Shown: positions 1 through 8,189, counted from the stretch's first letter. The stretch: DNA of 64,000 nucleotides from Bacillota bacterium (GCA_023421955.1 JAEZSE010000042.1:62001-126000); one strand, 5' to 3'. Made by a program: numbers and translations. Notes: generated from the sequence alone by a model not told the origin.

Positions 1-647
1 TGTTGATCACAACAAGACGGTGCTTGCGTTGGGATTTTCATAAAAAACTGCGTGCCGGCGGCATACAGGAAACAGACGCCGTAGAGGAAGACCAATAACT
101 GAGCCCCGAGCTTGTACCCCAAGCCCATGATATTCATATTGTTCAATAATGGGTAAAGCGTGCCACCGGCGGCATATCCGACAAGGCTGCTCACCGATTG
201 AGACAGAGTGCGCATGGAATTTGCCTTGGTCAGTTTGTCTGCCGGCACGATGTCGGGAATCGAAGAGATAATCGCCGGGCTGAAAAACGCACTGCAGATG
301 CCCGACAGTATCGCAACCGGATAAAGGATTTCATGTGGAAACATTTCCTTCGACAGCAAAGCGCCGAGGCCGACACAGGCAAACAGCACACCGCGGATCA
401 AATCCGCGAGCACGATAATCCACTTACGGCTGTGACGATCAGCAAAGGTGCCCGCGATCGGCCCGAAGATTACCCTTGGAATTGACAAGCACGCCATTAC
501 AGCGCCCATCAGCAGCGGAGAACCGGTGATATCCAACACCCAGAAGCCCAGGATGAAGTTGAATATGCCGTTTCCAAGATCGGAGATCAGCTGCCCTTGC
601 CACAGTATTGCGAAGTTTTTGTTCCACAGCTTGCCGCTGGCGCCCAT
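1..647 (-). CDS. MFS transporter, N-terminal part (runs off the left edge)
   Basis: Reading the minus strand from an ATG at 647 gives about 215 residues without a stop up to the window edge, so the gene is truncated by the window. The protein starts MGASGKLWNKNFAILWQGQ and continues with several hydrophobic segments. It carries the loop typical of the major facilitator superfamily between helices 2 and 3 (GPIAGTFADRHSRKW), the usual G-x3-D-R-x2-R-K signature. The best match by eye is the drug or siderophore exporter subgroup of MFS; the substrate cannot be told. A GGAGGG ribosome binding site lies just upstream of the ATG. The family call is firm, the function is not. Confidence 0.85.
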   Translation of the reverse strand, partial: MGASGKLWNKNFAILWQGQLISDLGNGIFNFILGFWVLDITGSPLLMGAVMACLSIPRVIFGPIAGTFADRHSRKWIIVLADLIRGVLFACVGLGALLSKEMFPHEILYPVAILSGICSAFFSPAIISSIPDIVPADKLTKANSMRTLSQSVSSLVGYAAGGTLYPLLNNMNIMGLGYKLGAQLLVFLYGVCFLYAAGTQFFMKIPTQAPSCCDQ

Positions 648-690
648 ACACCCTCCGATCAATTCACAGATGTGTTATGACATGTGTCTT

Positions 691-719
691 ATCATACCAA
701 AAGATTTGGAAAAACACAA
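691..719 (-). promoter_or_regulatory. Predicted sigma-A promoter of the MFS gene
   Basis: On the minus strand TTGTGT (719-714) and TATGAT (696-691) are separated by 17 nt, about 45 nt upstream of the ATG at 647. This is seen in the sequence; transcription is inferred. Confidence 0.45.
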
Positions 720-792
720 ACAAAGAAGTAACTGGCGGCATCCGTTGCAGTCTTGGTGTTTGGCTTGGAACTCTGGGCAATTTGCCGCGCAG

Positions 793-1110
793 CTATTTGC
801 TGGATTCCACGGCGGCGATGATATCTGCAATGAACTGGCCAATGAAGGGCAAGTTTTCCAAGGCAAGCGCCCTCAACACATATACAAGCGCCGCGCCCAG
901 CAACGAAAAGCCCAGCGCCATGCCGATGCCCCTGGCCATGCCTGCCATCAGGTTGGACATGATCATGCGGCGCGGGCTCATCAGGTAGCGCGCGTATTCA
1001 CAATACTCCGGGTCGTCCGGGCGCACCCTCGGCACGCCGGGGCCTTTTCCCGGAGCTGTTCTTGTGAGCCGGCGGAAAAATCGCCCGGCTCGGTGTCTCG
1101 CATTGCCCAT
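793..1110 (-). CDS. DUF5665 family small membrane protein
   Basis: A 105-residue protein. The first ~50 residues are basic and polar; the second half (MSNLMAGMARGIGMALGFSL onward) holds an amphipathic stretch and one clear membrane helix, followed by a short segment reading LPFIGQFIADII. This matches the DUF5665 family of Clostridia and Bacilli as I remember it, whose function is unknown. It is the last gene of the minus-strand sepF-yggT-ylmH-divIVA cluster, 40 nt after the second divIVA gene, so a role near the division site is possible but only inferred. The start has a GGAAAG ribosome binding site. Confidence 0.7.
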   Translation of the reverse strand: MGNARHRAGRFFRRLTRTAPGKGPGVPRVRPDDPEYCEYARYLMSPRRMIMSNLMAGMARGIGMALGFSLLGAALVYVLRALALENLPFIGQFIADIIAAVESSK

Positions 1111-1150
1111 CGGTATCTTTCCGGGGCAGTGGGTGAATTGGCAGAGCCGG

Positions 1151-1771
1151 TTACTCTCTGACCGTTTCCCTCAAATTTGGAAATATCAGCCGCTCATCCC
1201 ATCCGGCCAGCTCACGCACCTCTCGGGCGCTGAATTCCTGCGTTTGGTCGAAATCGACGCCTGCCGGCATCACGGAATCGGTGGCTATTTTCGCCGCCGG
1301 CGTTTCTGGCTCGGTTTCCGGTTCATCGGGGTAGGACTCCTCCAGCAGCCTCAGCTGCTCACCGATGACCCTGCGGATCAATGCCTTCACGCCGGCCACG
1401 TCGCGCCGGATGCCCTCCAGCCGGCGGACCGCTTCCTGCGCCTGCAGCTCGGCATCCTCCAGAATTCTCCTGCCCTCCAGCTCGCTGTCCTTGATCATCG
1501 CGGCGGCCTTCTCCCTCGAGGCCTTCAGCACGTCCTCCGCCGCCCGCTGGGCGGTGATCAGCGTGTCCCGCAGTGTTTGCTCCATCTCGGCGATGCGCTT
1601 TTCTTTTTCCTGATGGGTCGCCACCTGGGCCTTCAGCGCCTCGTTTTCTTTTTCAAGGCGCTCCACCTCATCGGCGACATCGTCCAGATAGTCGTCAACT
1701 TCCGAGATCTTATAGCCATGAATGACCTGTTTAAAATCCTTTTCGTCGATTTCCCTGGCAGTGATCGCCAT
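1151..1771 (-). CDS. divIVA: DivIVA domain protein, long paralogue
   Basis: A 206-residue DivIVA-type scaffold that recognises curved membrane at poles and septa and recruits division or envelope proteins. The N-terminal lipid-binding domain is visible (residues 1-40, REIDEKDFKQVIHGYKISEV followed by DDYLDDVADE). A long charged coiled coil follows (about 35-145), then an acidic, proline-containing tail of about 60 residues that is less conserved. The ATG at 1771 has an AGGAGGAAGAG ribosome binding site. It lies 17 nt behind a second, shorter divIVA gene, an unusual tandem. Which paralogue takes the classical role cannot be told. Confidence 0.88.
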   Translation of the reverse strand: MAITAREIDEKDFKQVIHGYKISEVDDYLDDVADEVERLEKENEALKAQVATHQEKEKRIAEMEQTLRDTLITAQRAAEDVLKASREKAAAMIKDSELEGRRILEDAELQAQEAVRRLEGIRRDVAGVKALIRRVIGEQLRLLEESYPDEPETEPETPAAKIATDSVMPAGVDFDQTQEFSAREVRELAGWDERLIFPNLRETVRE

Positions 1772-1788
1772 CGCTCTTCCTCCTGCGG

Positions 1789-2037
1789 TTATTGTGCCTG
1801 GAGACGGCGTTCCAATTCCTCCAGCCGTTCTTCTATGGAGTGATTGGGATGATTTTGTACTGCTTGCGCTGCATGTTCCATCTCATGAATTCTTCTGTGC
1901 AGTTTCTCGTTTTCCGTTTGCAGCTTATCAAACTCGGAAGCGACCAAATCGAGGAAATCATCCACTTCCTTGACTTTATAGCCTCGAAATGCGGTTGTCA
2001 GCATTTTCTTCTTGATGTCTTCCGCACCAAACGCCAT
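1789..2037 (-). CDS. divIVA: DivIVA domain protein, short paralogue
   Basis: An 82-residue protein that is nearly all conserved DivIVA N-terminal domain (FRGYKVKEVDDFLDLVASEF) plus a short coiled coil ending EERLEELERRLQAQ. It lacks the long C-terminal coiled coil of typical DivIVA. I chose the ATG at 2037, which has GGAAG upstream; the reading frame is open further upstream to 2067, but that would overlap the end of ylmH. It sits between ylmH and the longer divIVA paralogue on the same strand, so the two are probably co-transcribed and may co-assemble. Confidence 0.85.
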   Translation of the reverse strand: MAFGAEDIKKKMLTTAFRGYKVKEVDDFLDLVASEFDKLQTENEKLHRRIHEMEHAAQAVQNHPNHSIEERLEELERRLQAQ

Positions 2038-2050
2038 CGCTGCTTCCTGA

Positions 2051-2812
2051 CTAAACCGTCCTCTCAAACTCCACGATCGTCCGGCCTCTGCGCTTTGTCT
2101 TTTCCGAGGCGCAGGTGATCTTTACCCGGCCCATGCCGCGCACCGAGATCAGCGACCCTTCGCCCACCTTGCGGTCGGGCTTGGTTTCCTCAGCGAAGTC
2201 CAGCCGCACAAGACCGCTTTTCACGGCCCTGGCTGCTTCTTCCCGGCTCAGGTTGAAAGCCTCCGCCACCACAGCGTCCAGGCGGAGCGATTGCACAGTG
2301 CCCCGAGCCTGCCTGGTCTCCGCCTGCGGCAGCCCCGCCTCACCGGCAAGCTCCCGCACCTTCACGGCGGCGCGGCCTGCTGATTGTAGGTTGCCGATGA
2401 GAAACGCCGCCGCGGCATCCAGCGCCCACAGCACGGCCCGGCCGTCTTCCACCAGAATGTCGCCGATGCTCTCCCGGCCAATGCCCAGCGCCAACACGGC
2501 GCCCAGGATGTCACGGTGGGCGGCTTTGGCATACCTGCCATCCCAGAGTATTTCCAATGGGAGCACCGGCCAATCATAACGGCGATCGCCGTCATCCAGC
2601 CAAAGCCGGCCATCAAAGGCGCAAAGCCTGCGTTCCGCGCCCTCCGGCGGGGAGAGTTCCACTTCTGTGCCGGTCTCCCGTGCTGCCAGGCGGGCCAACT
2701 GCTGCTCTCTCGGATCCAAAAAACGGGTATACTCCACGCTCCCGCGCTCCAAAGCCCGTTCCGCAAGCTCTCTCAGGCGGGGCGCAAGCACATTCCCATC
2801 GCTCATTGTCAT
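2051..2812 (-). CDS. ylmH: YlmH-type S4-domain RNA-binding protein
   Basis: A 253-residue member of the YlmH family, encoded next to yggT and sepF in most Gram-positive division clusters. Residues ~75-165 match the conserved YlmH central region (DILGAVLALGIGRESIGDIL). The C-terminal part is an S4 RNA-binding domain (about 178-240: LRLDAVVAEAFNLSREEAAR ... VRLDF). YlmH homologues bind 50S subunits and have been linked to rescue of stalled ribosomes. The start overlaps the stop of yggT by 4 nt and has no strong ribosome binding site of its own, so translation is probably coupled to yggT. Confidence 0.9.
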   Translation of the reverse strand: MTMSDGNVLAPRLRELAERALERGSVEYTRFLDPREQQLARLAARETGTEVELSPPEGAERRLCAFDGRLWLDDGDRRYDWPVLPLEILWDGRYAKAAHRDILGAVLALGIGRESIGDILVEDGRAVLWALDAAAAFLIGNLQSAGRAAVKVRELAGEAGLPQAETRQARGTVQSLRLDAVVAEAFNLSREEAARAVKSGLVRLDFAEETKPDRKVGEGSLISVRGMGRVKITCASEKTKRRGRTIVEFERTV

Positions 2813-3108
2813 TGCATTGTTATGATCATATACTGGAGGACTTTTTCAATGATGTATCGCACAAACTGCACCATGGCCAGCGCCAGCACCGGAGAAAAAT
2901 CAAACCTTCGCCATTGGTAGGGTAAAAGCCGCTCCAACAGCTTGCGGCAGGGGGCCAGAACCGGCTCGGTCAAAAACCGTAACAAGCGCACAATGGTATT
3001 GCTTGGCGGCAGGAAGAACCAGGAGATCAATGCCGACGCCAAAATGATCAGGGCATACAGGTTCAAAAGCCAGTATACCGCAACAAGCAATGTGTATCCG
3101 AAATTCAT
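2809..3108 (-). CDS. ylmG: YggT/YlmG family membrane protein
   Basis: A 99-residue integral membrane protein with two hydrophobic segments (about 8-30 and 70-95) around the family's polar middle (LRFLTEPVLAPCRKLLERLL). YggT/YlmG proteins are encoded beside sepF in Bacillota, Actinobacteria and plastid-bearing organisms and are tied to division and membrane organisation, without a known biochemical activity. It begins 4 nt after the sepF stop and overlaps ylmH, so it is in the same operon. The ribosome binding site is GTGAGGAA. Confidence 0.9.
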   Translation of the reverse strand: MNFGYTLLVAVYWLLNLYALIILASALISWFFLPPSNTIVRLLRFLTEPVLAPCRKLLERLLPYQWRRFDFSPVLALAMVQFVRYIIEKVLQYMIITMQ

Positions 3109-3112
3109 TTCC

Positions 3113-3688
3113 TCACTCCGGCCGGCGAGGCAGGCTGAAATAGCTGCTCCGGCCCGACCTCAGGTCGTTGGTCAGGTTGCCCAGCGCATTGCCGGAAATG
3201 TCCACGTGGGGCGGCGCCAGCAAGAAGATGCCACGGGACACCTTGCGGATGCTGCCGTCCACGCCATAGACTGCGCCGGACAGGAAGTCCAGCACCCTCT
3301 GGGCGATTTCCACATTGAGGTCTTCCAGGTTGGCAATCACCGGCCGGCCGCTCTTCAGGTCGTCGATAATCCGCTGGGTGTCGTCATAACTCTGTGGCTG
3401 ATACACCACCATGCGCATGCCGGCGTTGGCTTGCTGGGCGCTGTTCATGCCCATCGGCACCACGCGGCTCTCCTCGGCCCGGCGCACGGAGGATGTGGGG
3501 ATCGAACCGGTTTCGTCGATGCGGCGGCGCACCGGCGGCCTCTGGTATGGGGCCGCGGCAGCGCTGCGGCTCTGCGGCGCGCCATAAGGAGCGGGCTCTT
3601 CCCGCATTGGCTGCTGCTCGGCCTCTTCCGCCTCCTGATCCTCAAACCCGAGGATGTTCAGGAATTTGCCCATGAACTTTTTTGCCAT
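3113..3688 (-). CDS. sepF: Cell division protein SepF
   Basis: A 191-residue SepF. The N-terminus is a short amphipathic membrane anchor (MAKKFMGKFLNILGFEDQE), followed by a disordered Arg/Pro/Ala-rich linker (about 20-85) and the conserved SepF core (about 90-180: VVYQPQSYDDTQRIIDDLKS ... RVLDFLSGAVYGVDG). SepF ties FtsZ filaments to the membrane and organises the septum. The ATG at 3688 has a GGGAG site. It is the first gene of the minus-strand cluster; ftsZ and the ylmD/ylmE genes often found with it are absent here. Confidence 0.93.
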   Translation of the reverse strand: MAKKFMGKFLNILGFEDQEAEEAEQQPMREEPAPYGAPQSRSAAAAPYQRPPVRRRIDETGSIPTSSVRRAEESRVVPMGMNSAQQANAGMRMVVYQPQSYDDTQRIIDDLKSGRPVIANLEDLNVEIAQRVLDFLSGAVYGVDGSIRKVSRGIFLLAPPHVDISGNALGNLTNDLRSGRSSYFSLPRRPE

Positions 3689-3898
3689 CCGTCTCCCGCC
3701 TTGTATGTCTCAGAGATTTGTCAATACAGTATTTATCACTTTATTTTACCGTGTTTATTTGAAAATGTCCATGGTTTTGCAGATGGGTAAAAAAGCGGTT
3801 GCTGTCGGATGGAATCACGGCTCTATTCACATTTCCGCCGTTGCAGAGTAAAATAGACTGCAACCGGAATCCTATTTCTAAAAGGAACCATCGCGCGC

Positions 3899-4666
3899 AT
3901 GAAGGCAGTCGTCAACGGCATTGAAATCCATTACGAAGTGGGAGGGCAGGGCCCGAAGCTTTTGCTGCTGCACGGCTGGGGCGGCCGCACCGGCTCCATG
4001 CAGCCCATCGCCAATGGCCTGAATGACCTCCGCACCGTTTATAACATTGATTTCCCTGGCTTCGGCGAAAGCACGCCGCCGCCTGCGCCCTGGTCGGTCA
4101 CCGAATACACCGAAACGCTGATCGCGCTCATGCATCAACTGGATATCAAAAAGGCCGACATTGTGGCCCACTCCTTCGGCGGGCGCGTCACGCTGCTACT
4201 GGCTGCCACTCACCCGGAGCTGGTGGGCAAGATCGTGATCACCGGCGGCGCGGGGCTGAAGCCGCGTAGAAGCCTAAGGTACTATATAAGAATATACACA
4301 TATAAACTTGGAAAGTTCATGCTCAGGCATGGCTGGATGGTCAAACTGGCCAAGCTGTTTGGTGTGGACCTGGAGAAGCTCTCTCACACAGCTGGCAGTT
4401 CGGATTATCAGGCGCTTTCCGGCGTGATGAAGGGCACTTTTGTGCGTGTGGTCAATCAGGACCTAAAGCACTGCCTGCCACAGATCCAATCGCCCACCTT
4501 GCTCATTTGGGGCGAGAAGGATATGGATGCGCCGCTGTGGATGGGGCAAGCGATGGAGAAGGGCATCAAGGACGCGGGGCTGGTGGTGTTTGAAGGCCGG
4601 GGGCATTTTGCTTATCTGGAGGAGATCGGGCGGTTTGTAAAGATCGTGAGGGCGTTTTTGGGGTGA
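3899..4666 (+). CDS. Alpha/beta-fold hydrolase
   Basis: A 255-residue hydrolase. The oxyanion motif HGWGG is at 25-29, the nucleophile elbow AHSFGG at 90-95 (Ser92), the probable acid Asp208 in GEKD and the catalytic His236 in GRGHF, so a full triad is present. Substrate unknown. It lies directly upstream of the membrane-anchored MurF and of Ddl on the same strand. I recall the same order in other Clostridia, so a role in wall precursor or D-amino-acid chemistry is a reasonable but unproved guess. The upstream 210 nt (3689-3898) separates it from divergent sepF and holds AT-rich sequence with no promoter I can assign with confidence. Confidence 0.8.
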   Translation: MKAVVNGIEIHYEVGGQGPKLLLLHGWGGRTGSMQPIANGLNDLRTVYNIDFPGFGESTPPPAPWSVTEYTETLIALMHQLDIKKADIVAHSFGGRVTLLLAATHPELVGKIVITGGAGLKPRRSLRYYIRIYTYKLGKFMLRHGWMVKLAKLFGVDLEKLSHTAGSSDYQALSGVMKGTFVRVVNQDLKHCLPQIQSPTLLIWGEKDMDAPLWMGQAMEKGIKDAGLVVFEGRGHFAYLEEIGRFVKIVRAFLG

Positions 4667-4723
4667 ACTCCCCCCGTCGCCCGATGGATAGGATCTAGAT
4701 AATGCCGAGCTTTGCCCGGAAGA

Positions 4724-4773
4724 AATCCCCCTTGGCTCCTTGGGAGCCATCCCCCCTTAACAAGGGGGGTACC
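4724..4773 (-). repeat. Intergenic GC-rich double-hairpin repeat, copy 1
   Basis: Read on the minus strand: a hairpin of C6 and G6 arms around TTGTTAA, then ATG, a second hairpin GCTCCC/GGAGC, then AGGGGGATT. The same plan recurs at 4821-4875, 6681-6736, 6766-6810 and 29774-29822. It lies in the 285-nt gap between the hydrolase and murF. Confidence 0.7.
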
Positions 4774-4820
4774 TTCTATTTTTGCTCTCACTTACGTTAG
4801 CTGGAAAGAGTAATATTGGC

Positions 4821-4875
4821 ACCCCCCCTTTTGAAGGGGGGGGATGCTGACCGAAGGGAAGCAGGGGGGGATTTT
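4821..4875 (+). repeat. Intergenic GC-rich double-hairpin repeat, copy 2
   Basis: Plus-strand copy of the element: C7 and G8 arms around TTTTGAA, then ATG, a weak second hairpin (CTGACC ... GGGAAGC) and a closing AGGGGGGGATT. It is inverted relative to the copy at 4724-4773 in the same gap. Only a TATAAT (4908-4913) lies between it and murF. Confidence 0.7.
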
Positions 4876-4951
4876 CCTTTGGGATTTTGTGTTTTCTCAA
4901 TCAATGGTATAATAATCCAACCATCCCAAATAGTATTACCGGGGGAATCCG

Positions 4952-6682
4952 ATGGTTCTGCGCCTGTTCAACGAGACATTCTGGCTTTACATGATCCCGG
5001 TGGCGCTGTTGGCGCTCATCGCGCTGCTGCCTGCACAGCACTATATTCACATCTTTCAATTGGAGTCCTACAAGCGGCCCCAGTTCTTTTTACGATTGAA
5101 GGAAGATCCAAGCTATCAGAACAAGCTGCAGAAGCTTCGTATGATCCTTTGGCTTGTGCTGCTGGGTGCGCTGGCTGCTGTAGTGCTGCTCACGTTGGTG
5201 ATGCGGGCGATGCCTCTGGGGCTTATCGCAAGCGTTGTGATAGTCGCCGTTTCTTTTGTGTTTCACCTGGTGCCATTTCTCAAGGAGAAAAAGCAACCAT
5301 CCAAAAAGCCGTTGAAATACACATCTCGAGTGATCCGCCTGAATGTTGCGCTGGCGCTGTGCGCGGTGCTGCTGCAAACATTAGTCTACGGCCTTTTACT
5401 TTCGGCCCTGATTCTCATCAAGGGGCCGCTCGTGCTCACCGGCGGGCCCTGCCTTGGGTCGCTGGCCATTGCCCTGGCTGTGTTTCTGCTGATGGTCACG
5501 CTGGCGGATCTGAGCTTTATCTATCTGCCAAAGCTGATCGCCCTTGCTTCCGTTCTCGTCCAGCCTGTGGAAAAAGCTGTGCAAAACTGGTACCTGAACG
5601 ACGCGAAGAAGAAACTCGTCGCCATGAAAGACCTCATCGTCGTGGGCATCACCGGCAGTTATGGCAAGACCAGCGCCAAGGTGATCCTTGCCACGATCCT
5701 GTCTGAGAAGTATAAAACATATGCCACGCCTGCCAGTTTCAACACCCCCATGGGCCTCACCCGCGCTATTCGCGAGCAACTGGACGCAAGCCACCAGGTC
5801 TTCATCGCCGAAATGGGCGCCCGCCACATGGGCGACATTGCCGAGCTCTGCCGGATGGTGCACCCGAAATTTGGCCTCATTACTAGCATCGGCCCCCAGC
5901 ACCTGGAGACGATGTTCACGATTGAGAATATTGCAAAAACCAAATATGAGCTCATCGACGCGCTGCCAGCCGATGGAATGGGTTTTATGCCCTCCGACAA
6001 TGAAATTTGCTTGGAGCTCTACAAAAAGACCGACAAGCCCAAGGCACTTTTTGGCTTTAACGGCCATGATGAGATGCTCTATATGACCGCGTCGGCCATT
6101 GAGCACAGCCATTTAGGCAGCACGTTTACGCTCACCGGGCCTGATGGCCAATCGGCGCGCTGCACCACGAAGCTGCTCGGGCGCCACAACGTGCAGAACA
6201 TCTTGGGCTGTGCCGCCGTGGCCCATGCGCTGGGCCTCACCATGGAGGAGATCGCCCGCGGCATTGCCAAGGCCCAGCCGGTGGAACACCGCCTGCAGCT
6301 GATTCCCACCACCAACGGTATCACTGTGATCGATGACGCTTTCAACAGCAACCCCGCTGGCACCCGGGCCGCGTTGAAGGTGCTGGGGTCCTTCCCCGGC
6401 CGCAAGATCATTGTAACGCCGGGCCTTGTGGAATTGGGCGACGCCGAGGCCGCAGAAAACGAGGCCTTTGGCCGGGCGATGGCTTCGGTTGTGGATATCG
6501 CCATCCTGGTGGCCCGCAACGCGTCGGCGATGAAGAAGGGCCTGCTGGAGGCCGGCTTCCCTGAGGACAATCTGATCGTCACCGGTAAGTTAGCCGAGGC
6601 AACGGCTGCCCTGGGGCACTTAACCAGAGTTGGCGATGTGGTACTGTTTGAGAATGATCTGCCGGATCATTATGAACTATAA
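4952..6682 (+). CDS. murF: MurF-type Mur ligase with N-terminal membrane domain
   Basis: A 576-residue Mur ligase, most like UDP-N-acetylmuramoyl-tripeptide:D-alanyl-D-alanine ligase. Residues 1-205 form a separate membrane domain with about five hydrophobic helices. The ligase follows: P-loop GITGSYGKTS (232-241), the central domain with EMGARHMGDI, and the C-terminal domain with DDAFNSNP and the closing ENDLPDHYEL. Classical MurF (about 450 residues) is soluble, so this membrane-tethered form is notable, though it recurs in Clostridia as far as I know. Neighbouring ddl supplies D-Ala-D-Ala, which supports the MurF assignment. The start has GGGGGAATCC; a TATAAT at 4908 may drive it. Confidence 0.85.
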   Translation: MVLRLFNETFWLYMIPVALLALIALLPAQHYIHIFQLESYKRPQFFLRLKEDPSYQNKLQKLRMILWLVLLGALAAVVLLTLVMRAMPLGLIASVVIVAVSFVFHLVPFLKEKKQPSKKPLKYTSRVIRLNVALALCAVLLQTLVYGLLLSALILIKGPLVLTGGPCLGSLAIALAVFLLMVTLADLSFIYLPKLIALASVLVQPVEKAVQNWYLNDAKKKLVAMKDLIVVGITGSYGKTSAKVILATILSEKYKTYATPASFNTPMGLTRAIREQLDASHQVFIAEMGARHMGDIAELCRMVHPKFGLITSIGPQHLETMFTIENIAKTKYELIDALPADGMGFMPSDNEICLELYKKTDKPKALFGFNGHDEMLYMTASAIEHSHLGSTFTLTGPDGQSARCTTKLLGRHNVQNILGCAAVAHALGLTMEEIARGIAKAQPVEHRLQLIPTTNGITVIDDAFNSNPAGTRAALKVLGSFPGRKIIVTPGLVELGDAEAAENEAFGRAMASVVDIAILVARNASAMKKGLLEAGFPEDNLIVTGKLAEATAALGHLTRVGDVVLFENDLPDHYEL

Positions 6683-6736
6683 CTCCCCTGACCCCTGTGG
6701 GGGCCATCCCCCCTCACTGAGGGGGGGGGGAGGGGT
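6681..6736 (-). repeat. Intergenic GC-rich double-hairpin repeat, copy 3
   Basis: Minus-strand copy directly behind the murF stop: CCCCCCTCAGTGAGGGGGG, ATG, then GCCCCC-ACA-GGGGTC and AGGGGAGTT. It could also act as a transcription barrier for murF. Confidence 0.65.
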
Positions 6737-6765
6737 TTAGCCGCGACTGAGCTTTCTTTTCTTAA

Positions 6766-6810
6766 CCTCCTTCTTGAGGGAGGTGCCGCCCGCAGGTGGC
6801 GGAGGGAGTT
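6766..6810 (+). repeat. Intergenic GC-rich double-hairpin repeat, copy 4
   Basis: Plus-strand copy: CCTCC-TTCTTGA-GGGAGG, TG, then CCGCCC-GCA-GGTGGC and GGAGGGAGTT. It faces the copy at 6681-6736. The sequence after it (6818-6852) looks like a further, decayed fragment. Confidence 0.6.
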
Positions 6811-6866
6811 CGTACGCCATCCCCCTCTCACCGAACGGGGTAGGGAATCGCCCGCTTTGGTTTTCT

Positions 6867-6894
6867 GGTAGGGGCGGGGTTCCATACCCGCCCC
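6867..6894 (+). repeat. 28-nt GGTAGGGGC palindromic element, copy 1
   Basis: A 28-nt unit starting GGTAGGGGCGGGG and closing CCCGCCCC, which folds as a GC hairpin around TTCCATA. An identical 28-nt copy lies at 56731-56758 and a diverged one at 63036-63063. It sits 47 nt upstream of the ddl start. Confidence 0.75.
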
Positions 6895-6941
6895 AATACG
6901 TAAACCCGCCCCCCAACGAGTTTTCATTAGGAGGTTCCGAC

Positions 6942-8156
6942 ATGCCCAAACTCAACCTCGCCGTCATCTTCGGCGGCCGCACCGTGGAGCACGATGTGTC
7001 CATCGTGACAGCGCTGCAATTCATGGACAATGCCAACCACGAGAAATACAACCTGATCCCACTGTATATCCACCGAGACGGCAAGTGGTATTTCGGCGAA
7101 AAGCTCCGGGATATCGGCTTCTATCAGAAGTTCAACGCCGACGAAGTGGTGCAATGCTATTTGGAGCCCACCGACGGCAGCCGCGCGGTCTGGCCGGTCG
7201 CCCAGCCAAAGGGGCTGTTTGCCGGGCCGAAGAAGCCGTTGGTGGAGTTGGATGCGGTCGTGCCCTCCATCCATGGCATGAACGGCGAGGATGGCACGCT
7301 GCAGGGGCTGCTGGAGCTGATGAACATCCCCTACACCAGCCCAGGTGTGCTGGGCTCGGCGGTGGGTATGGACAAGATTGCGATGAAGACGGCCTTTGCG
7401 GGAGCGGGTTTGCCATTGCTTCCGTGGACCCATCTGGAGCGCTCCCGCTTTCAGGCGGAACGTGAGGCGGCGCTGGATCAGATCGAAGGCAAGCTGGGCT
7501 ATCCGGTCTACGTGAAACCCAGCAACCTGGGCAGCTCCATCGGCATCAACCGGGCCGATGACCGCGCCGGGCTGGCGCAGGCGCTGGAGGTGGCCTTCAG
7601 CTATGACCGCCGGGCTGTCATCGAGCACGGCGTAACTGAGCTGCAGGAGATCAACTGCTCGGCCATGGGTTTCGAGGGGGACGTGAAGGCGTCATTGTGC
7701 GAGCAGCCGGTGAGCTGGAAGGAATTTTTGACCTTTGAGGAAAAGTACCTCCGGGGCGGCAAGGGTGGAAAAGGCGGCGCCAAGGCAGGCGGCGGCGCCA
7801 AGGCAGGCGGCATGGAAAACATGCAGCGGCTCATCCCCGCGCCTATTTCAGAGGAACTGACCCAGCGAATCCGTGAGCTTACGGTGCAGTCGTTCCGATT
7901 GCTGGACTGCCGGGGCGTGGTGCGGGTGGATTTTATCATTGACCGTGCTGATGGAGAGCTTTATATCAACGAGATCAACACCGTTCCGGGCAGTTTCGCT
8001 TTTTACCTGTGGGAGCCGGCCGGCGTGCCATATCCGGCGCTGATTGATACCATCGTGGAGAAGGCCTTTGAGGCACACCGGGAGAAGAACAAAAACAACT
8101 ATGCTTTTGACTCGAGCCTCCTTGGCCGTTTCGGAAAGGGCGGCGTGAAGAGTTAG
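6942..8156 (+). CDS. ddl: D-alanine--D-alanine ligase with Gly/Lys-rich lid insertion
   Basis: A 404-residue ATP-grasp ligase that joins two D-alanines for the wall stem peptide. It starts at the ATG at 6942, which has an AGGAGG site; the frame is open further upstream but runs through repeats. Family motifs are the N-terminal FGGRTVEHDVS, HGMNGEDG, YVKPSNLGSSIG and the C-terminal magnesium site DFIID ... YINEINTVPGS. Between EEKYL and the conserved IPAPIS lies a run of about 20 Gly, Lys and Ala residues (about 271-292), in the omega loop that closes over the active site. It is encoded in part by two tandem 18-bp repeats (7773-7808). Family sure; the effect of the insertion unknown. Confidence 0.9.
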   Translation: MPKLNLAVIFGGRTVEHDVSIVTALQFMDNANHEKYNLIPLYIHRDGKWYFGEKLRDIGFYQKFNADEVVQCYLEPTDGSRAVWPVAQPKGLFAGPKKPLVELDAVVPSIHGMNGEDGTLQGLLELMNIPYTSPGVLGSAVGMDKIAMKTAFAGAGLPLLPWTHLERSRFQAEREAALDQIEGKLGYPVYVKPSNLGSSIGINRADDRAGLAQALEVAFSYDRRAVIEHGVTELQEINCSAMGFEGDVKASLCEQPVSWKEFLTFEEKYLRGGKGGKGGAKAGGGAKAGGMENMQRLIPAPISEELTQRIRELTVQSFRLLDCRGVVRVDFIIDRADGELYINEINTVPGSFAFYLWEPAGVPYPALIDTIVEKAFEAHREKNKNNYAFDSSLLGRFGKGGVKS

Positions 8157-8189
8157 CGCATGATCTTTTCTGATTCTATGATTCTTCGC

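Noticed and set aside
448..1843. Long plus-strand open frames opposite the MFS, DUF5665 and divIVA genes
   Set aside because: They are antisense shadows of GC-rich coding DNA; the minus-strand frames have family motifs and ribosome binding sites.
2942..3790. A 282-codon plus-strand frame over yggT and sepF
   Set aside because: It is antisense to two well conserved genes and shows no protein family pattern.
4816..5706. A 296-codon plus-strand frame overlapping the start of murF
   Set aside because: It runs through the intergenic repeat and a different frame of murF; murF has the motifs.
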